A stretch of 12,942 nt of DNA from CAYHWE01 sp964360445 (lineage in GTDB: Bacteria; Patescibacteriota; Patescibacteriia; Patescibacteriales; JAKAJF01), in the NCBI GenBank assembly GCA_964360445.1, contig CAYHWE010000029.1, positions 1 to 12,942 of the forward strand, read 5' to 3'. How positions within the stretch are numbered: the first letter of the stretch is position 1; each line of letters begins with the position of its first letter. The notes under the pieces were generated by a model. It saw nothing but the letters and a program-made list of their open reading frames with translations. It was not told the DNA's origin and made no database searches. The translations under genes and the position numbers were made by a program. Positions 5,764-11,055 of this stretch are shown piece after piece.

Positions 5764-7247
5764 AATTCAAGATATTGATTACAATTTTATTTTTTTCCAT
5801 TTTTGTCGCGTCCGCGTCCGCGCAGGTTGATTATGGTTCCAGCAGTCCGAAAGATTCGGATTACGACGGTTTGACCGATCAGAGCGAGACGCAGACATAT
5901 AAAACAGATCCGCAGAAATTTGATACTGACGGAGACGGGATTTCGGACGGAGCGGAAATTCTGGTCGGAAGCGATCCGGCCGTAAAAAATGTTTTCGATA
6001 AGATAATGCCGCAAATCGAAAAAAAATCCGCGCCATGGGTATGGTATGCAATAAGAACTACCGGATTGACCGCTTATGTCCTGATGTTTTTTGCCATCGT
6101 ATTCGGCGTCGGCATCTATACTAAGTTTATTTTTCGGATACTGAAATCGGAAACTGTTTTTGTCCTCCATAAGCTTTTTTCCGTCTATACCTGGATTTTT
6201 GTCACCATACATATTTTTTCTTTATTTTTTGACAAATATTTAGGATTCAGCCTTACGGAAATTTTTATTCCATTCCTATCCCATTTCAAGAGTGTTCCCG
6301 TTGGCCTCGGAATCATCTCTTTTTACGGATTCCTTGCCATCATCATCAGTTCTCTTTTTTTCAGGCTGAAACATCGCCGGGCCTGGCGTCTCCTGCATTA
6401 TCTCACTTATCCGACTTTTTTGTCCGTGCTGATGCATGGGATAAGAACGGGTTCGGATACGTCCGCTTTCCAGGGGTTGTATTGGACAACCGGTTTTATT
6501 TTTGCGGCTTTGGTTCTATATAGGCTTGCTTATCCTTATATAGTCAAAGAATACAGAGCGGTTATAAAGAAAATAGAAATGCTAGCCGGCGGCGTGATCG
6601 TTCTCAGCTTAGCATTGTCTGATGATGAAAAGTTGAAATTCAAACCGGGACAATATGTATCTCTTGCTTTATATGATAAGAGGGGAAAGATCGGGCAGAA
6701 GCATCATTTTTCAATATCAAGCTCCCCGGACGAGGGCGGAGTCCGTTTAGGCATAAAAATTTTCGGCAAATTTACTCAGGAGCTGTCCGTGAAAAAAGAA
6801 GGGGATGAAATCGCGTTATTCGGTCCGTATGGCGATTTTGTTTTTGACGCCGAGAAGATGAAAGATGTTGTTTTTATCGCCGGCGGAATCGGGATAACGC
6901 CTTTTATGAGCGCCTTCCTATGCGCGGCCGACAGGAAATTGCCCAACAAAATGACGCTTTTGTATAGCAATAAAACCGTAGATGGGACGGCATTTTTTGA
7001 TGAAATCAAAGCGCTGGCTGGGCAGAATAATAATTTCAAGCCTTATTTTACCGTTACCAATGAGATAGCGCCAAGAGGATTCGAACACGGGATGCTTTGC
7101 CAGGCCACTATGCAGAAATTTATTGCCAATTTTTCCAATAAGTATTTTTTCATTTGCGGCCCCGCTCCTTTTATGGAGGCTATGGCCGGCTGCCTGAGAT
7201 CTTGCGGGGTGCCGGAAAACAGGATCAGGCGTGAATTCTTTTATTAA
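5760..7247 (+). CDS. Transmembrane flavocytochrome: DxDxDG loops + ferric-reductase-like heme domain + FAD/NAD(P)H domain
   Basis: A 495-residue single-chain transmembrane oxidoreductase. A signal peptide (1-21, ASA before Gln22) is followed by two calcium-binding-type loops, DSDYDGLTD (32-40) and DTDGDGISD (55-63). About five membrane helices follow (roughly 94-118, 132-157, 178-202, 207-228, 238-262). Four histidines fit bis-heme binding: His137/His151 (13 residues between) and His213/His226 (12 between). The cytosolic part has an FNR fold: KPGQYVSL (295-302), HHFSISSSP (315-323, FAD), GPYGDF (355-360), AGGIGITPF (374-382, NAD(P)H), CGP (466-468) and a terminal aromatic Tyr495. Basic loops at 121-129 and 202-210 put the N-terminus outside and the FNR domain inside. 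Expected role: electrons pass from NAD(P)H through FAD and two hemes to an outside acceptor (Fe3+, O2 or quinone); the acceptor is not determined. Confidence 0.88.
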   Translation: MKFKILITILFFSIFVASASAQVDYGSSSPKDSDYDGLTDQSETQTYKTDPQKFDTDGDGISDGAEILVGSDPAVKNVFDKIMPQIEKKSAPWVWYAIRTTGLTAYVLMFFAIVFGVGIYTKFIFRILKSETVFVLHKLFSVYTWIFVTIHIFSLFFDKYLGFSLTEIFIPFLSHFKSVPVGLGIISFYGFLAIIISSLFFRLKHRRAWRLLHYLTYPTFLSVLMHGIRTGSDTSAFQGLYWTTGFIFAALVLYRLAYPYIVKEYRAVIKKIEMLAGGVIVLSLALSDDEKLKFKPGQYVSLALYDKRGKIGQKHHFSISSSPDEGGVRLGIKIFGKFTQELSVKKEGDEIALFGPYGDFVFDAEKMKDVVFIAGGIGITPFMSAFLCAADRKLPNKMTLLYSNKTVDGTAFFDEIKALAGQNNNFKPYFTVTNEIAPRGFEHGMLCQATMQKFIANFSNKYFFICGPAPFMEAMAGCLRSCGVPENRIRREFFY

Positions 7248-7253
7248 GCAAAA

Positions 7254-7320
7254 CACAAATTAATACGTATTAAAACAAATTGACGCAAATTATTTTGTGA
7301 AAATCTGTTATAAATCTGTT
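7254..7320. promoter_or_regulatory. Repeat-dense control region before pyrH
   Basis: The 78-nt gap before pyrH is unusually structured. It contains a 14-bp perfect palindrome TTAATACGTATTAA (7260-7273) and three CAAATT copies starting at 7256, 7276 and 7286, 20 and 10 bp apart. CACAAA (7254-7259) is inverted as TTTGTG (7294-7299). AAATCTGTT occurs twice (7301-7309 and 7312-7320, period 11). The second repeat pair overlaps a TATAAA (7309-7314) that could serve as a -10, which would leave a leader of only a few bases before the ATG at 7326. No good -35 at 16-18 nt is present; TTGACG (7280-7285) is 23 nt away. Confidence 0.45.
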
Positions 7321-7325
7321 TATTT

Positions 7326-8009
7326 ATGCAAAAAGCTTACATCATATCATTGGGCGGATCACTGGTTGTGCCGCCGGCCGGGATCGATCATAAATTTTTG
7401 AAAAAGTTCAGGGAATTGATTTTGGATCAGGTTAAAAAAGGGAAAAAATTTTTCCTGATCATCGGAGGCGGAGCGACGGCCAGGAATTATATCGCGGCCG
7501 CGGATAAGGTTTTGAAAATAAAAGATGACGACAAGGATTGGCTGGGGATCCATTCGACACGGTTGAACGCGCATATGTTAAGGACAGTATTCAGGGATGT
7601 CGCGCATCCGGAAATCATAAAAAATCCGACAATCAGGATAATTACGGATAAAAAGATTATCGTAGCCGGCGGCTGGAAACCGGGATGGTCAACGGATTAT
7701 GTGGCCTCGATCATCGCGCAGGAATATGGCGTAAAGACGGTAATCAATCTGTCCAATATCGATTATGTCTATGACAGCGATCCGAATAAAAATAAAGATG
7801 CGAAAAAAATCGCGGAAATAAAATGGAAAGAATTCAGGAAAATAGTCGGCGATAAATGGAAGCCGGGCCTGAATATGCCGTTCGATCCGATCGCTTCGCA
7901 GAAAGCTGAGCAATTGGGGTTAGAGGTGGCGATAATGAACGGCGGGAATCTGAAAAATTTGAAAAGATATTTAGAGACAGGAAAATTTAAGGGAACGAGG
8001 ATAAGCTAG
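7326..8009 (+). CDS. pyrH: UMP kinase (archaeal-type PyrH, amino-acid kinase fold)
   Basis: A 227-residue amino-acid-kinase-fold protein that phosphorylates UMP to UDP in pyrimidine nucleotide synthesis. Motifs: SLGGSLVVP (8-16, phosphate-binding), IIGGGATARNYI (45-56), WLGIHSTRLNAHMLR (72-86, characteristic of the compact archaeal-type UMP kinases), AGGWKPGWSTDYVA (114-127, UMP/phosphate loop), NLSNIDYVYDSDP (141-153) and PGLNMPFDPIAS (180-191). Length and motif set fit the archaeal-type family better than the longer, GTP-regulated bacterial enzyme, and such versions are known in CPR bacteria. It is not tightly linked to the redox operon: a 78-nt repeat-rich gap lies upstream and a strong terminator downstream. 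There is no Shine-Dalgarno, and the leader may be very short. Confidence 0.92.
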   Translation: MQKAYIISLGGSLVVPPAGIDHKFLKKFRELILDQVKKGKKFFLIIGGGATARNYIAAADKVLKIKDDDKDWLGIHSTRLNAHMLRTVFRDVAHPEIIKNPTIRIITDKKIIVAGGWKPGWSTDYVASIIAQEYGVKTVINLSNIDYVYDSDPNKNKDAKKIAEIKWKEFRKIVGDKWKPGLNMPFDPIASQKAEQLGLEVAIMNGGNLKNLKRYLETGKFKGTRIS

Positions 8010-8052
8010 GGTTCAGGATGCAGTAGTAGGATAGGGTATAGAAAAATTATTG

Positions 8053-8089
8053 GCTCCATGGTCCTTTTAGGGCCGTGGAGCTTTTATTT
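8053..8089 (+). terminator. Rho-independent terminator after pyrH
   Basis: GCTCCATGGTCC (8053-8064) pairs with GGGCCGTGGAGC (8070-8081) around a TTTTA loop, giving a 12-bp stem with two G-U pairs. It is followed directly by TTTTATTTATATTTC. It lies 43 nt after the pyrH stop and is the best terminator in the window. Confidence 0.9.
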
Positions 8090-8128
8090 ATATTTCTTTA
8101 TTTTTTCTTCAGCTTTTCTTTATCTATA

Positions 8129-8175
8129 AAGAGTTAAACTGTAATCAGGAATACCCGCGCTACAATTTAACTCTT
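8129..8175 (+). promoter_or_regulatory. Promoter/operator candidate before the surface-protein gene
   Basis: A perfect 10-bp inverted repeat, AAGAGTTAAA (8129-8138) and TTTAACTCTT (8166-8175), encloses 27 nt and borders a TACAAT -10-like hexamer (8161-8166). The expected start of transcription would be near the right arm, only a few bases before the ATG at 8179. No strong -35 is present at 17 nt, so a bound activator or repressor is plausible. Alternatively, the arms could form an RNA stem if transcription starts further upstream. Confidence 0.45.
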
Positions 8176-8178
8176 ATT

Positions 8179-9822
8179 ATGAAAAAAACTTTTTTGTTTT
8201 GTTTTTTTGCCTGTCTGCCGGCATGCATGATTTTTTGCGTCTTTATCCCCGCGCGTTCAGTTTTTGCGACGGGACAGGATATCGTCATCAGCGAGATCAT
8301 GGTCGGGCAGGAGGGCGCTCCGGACAATGAGTATATAAAATTATCCAACAATTCGGATGCCGATATTGCGCTTGATGGTTTTTCTCTGAAAAAGAAAACG
8401 CAATCAGGGTCAGAAAGCGCGTTAGTAAGCGCTTCCAAATTCAAGGGAGCCATAAAAGCGCGCGGATTTTTTGTTATCGCTAATCCCGGTTATGAAAATT
8501 TCGGATCAGATCTTGTTTATTCCGGATCTTCCTATTATATTTCCGCGGATAATACGATTATTCTGTATGATGTTTCAGGCAAGGTTATCGATAAAGCGGG
8601 ATACGGACAGGCTGAGGATTTTGAGGGCGCTCCGGCAGCCGGCATCGGAAATGATCAGATTTTGATCCGTAAAAATGCGGATGGCGCATTTATCGACACT
8701 GATGATAACCAAGCTGATTTTGAAATAAAAATCACGCAAACGGAAGACGTCGCGCAAGAACAGGGGGTTCCGGCATCAACGGCTCCGGTTGCGGGGGTGA
8801 CGGTTATGGAAGGAGATGGCCGGGATGCGGCGCAGATCGATTATGGCGGTAATGTTTTTATTTCCGAAATTTTCCCAAACCCTAAAGGCGGCGATTCGGA
8901 GGGAGAATTTATCGAGCTCTCAAACAAGGGAGGCGAAGCGGTTGATTTGTCGGGCTGGAGGCTGGCGGATGGCGGCGGATATGAATATGGATTGAGCGGA
9001 ATCATTCCGGCACACGGATTTTTTCCGATTTACCGCAAGGAGAGCAGGATAGCTTTGAACAATTCAAAGGATGAAGTAAGATTGCTACGGCCAGGAAAAA
9101 ATAAACCGTCGCAAACGGCAAAATATGAAGACGCGAAAGAAGGGGAGAGTTTTAATTTCCATAAGAATAAATTTATCCGGAATAAGATCGTTACGCCAGG
9201 CAAAGAGAATGTGATAAATTTTTCCCCGATTCCTGATTTTTATTTTCCGGAAAATATTTTGCCGGGAGCGCCGGTTGTTTTTGACAGTTCTGACACTTTC
9301 GATGAAAATGGTGACAAGCTGGGATTCGGCTGGGATTTCGGTGACGGCGCAAAAAGCGGTCTGGAAAATCCGGAACATACTTTTTGGAATGACGGTAATT
9401 ATAAGATAAGGCTAACGGTTGATGACGGATTGGATCAGGTATTTATTGAAAAGACAATAGAAATCGGCAATTGGAAAGAAAATATAAAAGAAAATAAAGA
9501 GAATGTTGCGGATAAAGGCAGTGTCGTCAAAAAGAAGGAGATAAAAAAAGATATTGCGTATATTCCCGCGGACAATGATAAATCCCCTGAAGTGTTTATG
9601 TCGGACCTGGAGAAAGCGCGGGAGATAGAGGCGGGCAATTTTATTGTTACCTCCGGCATTGTCGCGGCTGAACCGGGCCGTTTGGGTTCGCAATTTTTTT
9701 ACATCGTTGATGAGAGCGGGAATGGCGTCCAGGTTTACAGCAATAAAAAGGATTTTCCGGAATTGAAAATCGGCGATTTTATCGAAGTCGGCGGAGAAAT
9801 TTCGAAAATAAACGGCATTTAG
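8179..9822 (+). CDS. Secreted surface protein with two lamin-tail domains, PKD and OB-like domain (N-terminal part, ends at in-frame TAG)
   Basis: 547 residues precede a TAG. A signal peptide (about 1-30) is followed by lamin-tail domain 1 (about 35-145: IVISEIM..., EYIKLSNNSD, GFFVIAN) and lamin-tail domain 2 (about 226-340: VFISEIFPNPKGG, EFIELSNKGGEAVDLSGWRL, GFFPIYRK). Then come a PKD domain (about 350-430, hallmark GWDFGDG at 384-390 and HTF.NDGNYKIRLTVDDG) and a charged linker (431-465). The start of an OB-like beta domain (about 486-547: FIVTSGIVAAEPG, FFYIVDESGNGVQVY, GDFIEVGGEIS) closes this part. The domain is cut in the middle: the same frame continues beyond the TAG with the expected next strand. 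Lamin-tail and PKD domains in bacteria are typical of extracytosolic, often envelope-attached proteins in CPR genomes. No catalytic residues are identified. Confidence 0.85.
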   Translation: MKKTFLFCFFACLPACMIFCVFIPARSVFATGQDIVISEIMVGQEGAPDNEYIKLSNNSDADIALDGFSLKKKTQSGSESALVSASKFKGAIKARGFFVIANPGYENFGSDLVYSGSSYYISADNTIILYDVSGKVIDKAGYGQAEDFEGAPAAGIGNDQILIRKNADGAFIDTDDNQADFEIKITQTEDVAQEQGVPASTAPVAGVTVMEGDGRDAAQIDYGGNVFISEIFPNPKGGDSEGEFIELSNKGGEAVDLSGWRLADGGGYEYGLSGIIPAHGFFPIYRKESRIALNNSKDEVRLLRPGKNKPSQTAKYEDAKEGESFNFHKNKFIRNKIVTPGKENVINFSPIPDFYFPENILPGAPVVFDSSDTFDENGDKLGFGWDFGDGAKSGLENPEHTFWNDGNYKIRLTVDDGLDQVFIEKTIEIGNWKENIKENKENVADKGSVVKKKEIKKDIAYIPADNDKSPEVFMSDLEKAREIEAGNFIVTSGIVAAEPGRLGSQFFYIVDESGNGVQVYSNKKDFPELKIGDFIEVGGEISKINGI

Positions 9823-10317
9823 ACAAGAATCAAGACGCGGGCTGATGATGATATGGAGGTGATCGAATTTGCCGGAGAACCGCGGCCAGCAGAAGCGACA
9901 GCGGATGAGCTCGATGATATGGTCGGCGGTCTGGTCAGGATTTCAGGAGAGATTATTAAAAAAAGCGGCCAGTCCATCCATATTGATGACGGAACAGGAG
10001 AGATTCTGGCCTATCTGCATAAAGGGATTGACACAAAAAATTTGAAAGCGGGCGATATTATCGATATGACCGGAATCATCGGGTCAGCTAAAAGCGGAGC
10101 AAGGATTTTGCCGCGGTCGGAGAAAGATATTGTAAAAAAATCCGAAGATGATAAGGGGAGTGAAAAAGAAGTCGCGCAAATCGCGGGCGAGAAAGAAGAC
10201 AATGGATTGAAAATCCCGGCGCGGGACAAAAGAGAAGAGTTTTGGAAATATTTTTTTACGATCATCGCGGGCGGGCTGGCTATCGGCGGAATTTTGTATT
10301 TTAGGCGGAAAGAATAA
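9823..10317 (+). pseudogene. In-frame continuation of the surface protein: rest of OB domain, second OB-like domain, C-terminal membrane anchor
   Basis: Directly after the TAG at 9820-9822 the same frame is open for 164 codons. It begins TRIKTRADDDMEVI, which completes the interrupted OB-like domain. A second OB-like domain follows (LVRISGEIIKKSGQSIHIDD, GEILAYLHKG, LKAGDIIDMTGIIG, ARILPRSEKDI), then a charged linker and a C-terminal hydrophobic helix (YFFTIIAGGLAIGGILYF) with an RRKE tail, a normal membrane anchor. The first internal ATG (9853) has no ribosome binding site and would start in mid-domain, so independent translation is unlikely. With the TAG read as an amino acid, the whole gene (8179-10317) would give 712 residues. 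It is labelled a pseudogene fragment because the simplest reading is a nonsense change or a base-call error; readthrough is not excluded. Confidence 0.7.
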
Positions 10318-10322
10318 AATAA

Positions 10323-10341
10323 ACCCCTTTTAGAAAGGGGT
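10323..10341 (-). terminator. Hairpin between convergent genes (distal)
   Basis: ACCCCTTT (10323-10330) and AAAGGGGT (10334-10341) form a perfect 8-bp stem with a 3-nt loop. On the minus strand it is followed by TTTATTTTATT, suiting termination of the minus-strand gene. On the plus strand it begins 6 nt after the surface-protein stop but is followed by AAATTAAAA, so it is less convincing in that direction. Confidence 0.6.
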
Positions 10342-10349
10342 AAATTAAA

Positions 10350-10376
10350 AGCCCCGGAAGGAAACCTCCCGGGGCT
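10350..10376 (-). terminator. Intrinsic terminator of the minus-strand secreted-protein gene
   Basis: AGCCCCGG (10350-10357) pairs with CCGGGGCT (10369-10376). The inner AGG/CCT pair continues the stem past one mismatch around an AAA loop. Read on the minus strand, the hairpin is followed by TTTTAATTT. It lies 26 nt beyond the stop of the 10403-10867 gene, with a second hairpin (10323-10341) further on. Confidence 0.8.
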
Positions 10377-10402
10377 AGGTGTATTTGAACTCGGAAGTGA
10401 GC

Positions 10403-10867
10403 TCAGGTGGTGCAGATGGCGTGATGGCCGGCGGTCGCGCCGGAGCCTTTGAACCTGTCCTGGCAGGCTCTTGCCGTTGTCATATGCGTTAATGTCGACC
10501 TCTCGTCGGTCCCTGTTCTGGCGGCTATGTCGATGTCGTTTTTTATATCCTCGTTGTTAACGATTGCCGGCGCGTATCCGCTCATGTCGTCTATGTGGTT
10601 AGCGGTGTAGGCGTCGTTGTCCTGGCTCATGATCGCGAAGTCAAGATATGGCCTGTCTGTCGGGTCATCCTTGAGCCTGATCGGTCTATCTACGGAGTCT
10701 ATTGTCTGTGTCGCCACGGCGACCTCGCCGACGAGTGTGGTGGCGATGATTTTCTGCGCCAGTATGACTGTCTCTTCCTGGCCCGGCGGAGCTTCTGCTA
10801 TCGCGGGCGGCGCCGTTGTAAAGATGAGAGCGGCGATGGCGATGATGCCGAATAGAGCCTTCTTCAT
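10403..10867 (-). CDS. Small secreted protein of unknown function
   Basis: A 154-residue protein not recognised as any family. It has a clear signal peptide (1-24, ending AIA before Glu25). The mature part is about 130 residues, hydrophilic, rich in Asp, Thr and Ala, with two cysteines (135 and 152) near the C-terminus that could form a disulfide, and a HH pair at 148-149. Strand choice rests on four signals absent from the opposite-strand reading: a near-consensus promoter (10966-10995), an AGGAGG 7 nt before the ATG, a signal peptide and downstream terminator hairpins. It is the only minus-strand gene in the window, is monocistronic, and converges on the surface-protein gene. The strong expression signals suggest an abundant secreted product. 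Confidence 0.82.
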   Translation of the reverse strand: MKKALFGIIAIAALIFTTAPPAIAEAPPGQEETVILAQKIIATTLVGEVAVATQTIDSVDRPIRLKDDPTDRPYLDFAIMSQDNDAYTANHIDDMSGYAPAIVNNEDIKNDIDIAARTGTDERSTLTHMTTARACQDRFKGSGATAGHHAICTT

Positions 10868-10874
10868 GCGAGAA

Positions 10875-10880
10875 CCTCCT
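10875..10880 (-). promoter_or_regulatory. Strong Shine-Dalgarno AGGAGG
   Basis: AGGAGG on the minus strand, 7 nt before the ATG at 10867. This is the only textbook ribosome binding site in the window; the other starts have none or a weak match. It fixes the start of the secreted-protein gene. A second AGGAGG lies in the same leader at 10920-10925 but has no start codon at a suitable distance. Confidence 0.85.
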
Positions 10881-10965
10881 GAGTATCAAGTTATTCCGCT
10901 TTTTTGAAAGAGCTATTAGCCTCCTTTCTTATCACGTAAGCGGTAAACGCAATATTGATATAAAA

Positions 10966-10995
10966 ATTATAAGGCAAACAAGATGAGGAAGTCAA
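10966..10995 (-). promoter_or_regulatory. Near-consensus sigma-70 promoter of the minus-strand gene
   Basis: On the minus strand, TTGACT (-35, 10990-10995) and TATAAT (-10, 10966-10971) are 18 nt apart. Transcription should start near 10959, giving a leader of about 92 nt, long for this window. A tandem 7-bp repeat, GTAAGCG/GTAAACG (10936-10949, plus-strand reading), lies just inside the leader and may be a regulator site. Confidence 0.85.
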
Positions 10996-11003
10996 GGGGA
11001 GTT

Positions 11004-11031
11004 TTGAGATTGATATTGTTTATGTTATAAT
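11004..11031 (+). promoter_or_regulatory. Promoter of ftsK, extended -10
   Basis: TTGAGA (-35, 11004-11009), 16 nt, then TATAAT (-10, 11026-11031) preceded by TGT, which gives an extended -10 (TGTTATAAT). The start would be near 11038, 18 nt before the ATG at 11056. Its -35 is only 8 bp from the -35 of the divergent minus-strand promoter. Confidence 0.8.
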
Positions 11032-11055
11032 TTAAAAAGAAATTAACATGCGTTT

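Noticed and set aside
5829..5850. DYGSSSP after the flavocytochrome signal peptide as a flavinylation site
   Set aside because: The position of the modified Ser/Thr is a proline.
6051..6075. RTTGLT at the first helix of the flavocytochrome as a flavinylation site
   Set aside because: It lacks the Asp at the first position, has Leu in place of Ala, and Thr-Gly here is usual for the first helix of ferric-reductase-like domains.
8010..8178. Non-coding RNA gene in the gap after pyrH
   Set aside because: The only stable structure is the pyrH terminator; the remainder is AT-rich with no tRNA-like or other recognisable fold.
8509..8532. DLVYSGSS in the surface protein as an ApbE flavinylation site
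   Set aside because: The Asp is one residue too far from SG and the site sits in a lamin-tail strand, so it does not fit D-x-x-[ST]-G-A-[ST].
9820..9822. Genome-wide stop-codon recoding
   Set aside because: TAG, TAA and TGA all end complete, recognisable genes in this window, and the tryptophan and glycine codons look ordinary.
10595..10907. Two overlapping plus-strand frames opposite the secreted-protein gene
   Set aside because: No signal peptide, promoter or ribosome site supports them, while the minus-strand reading has all of these.
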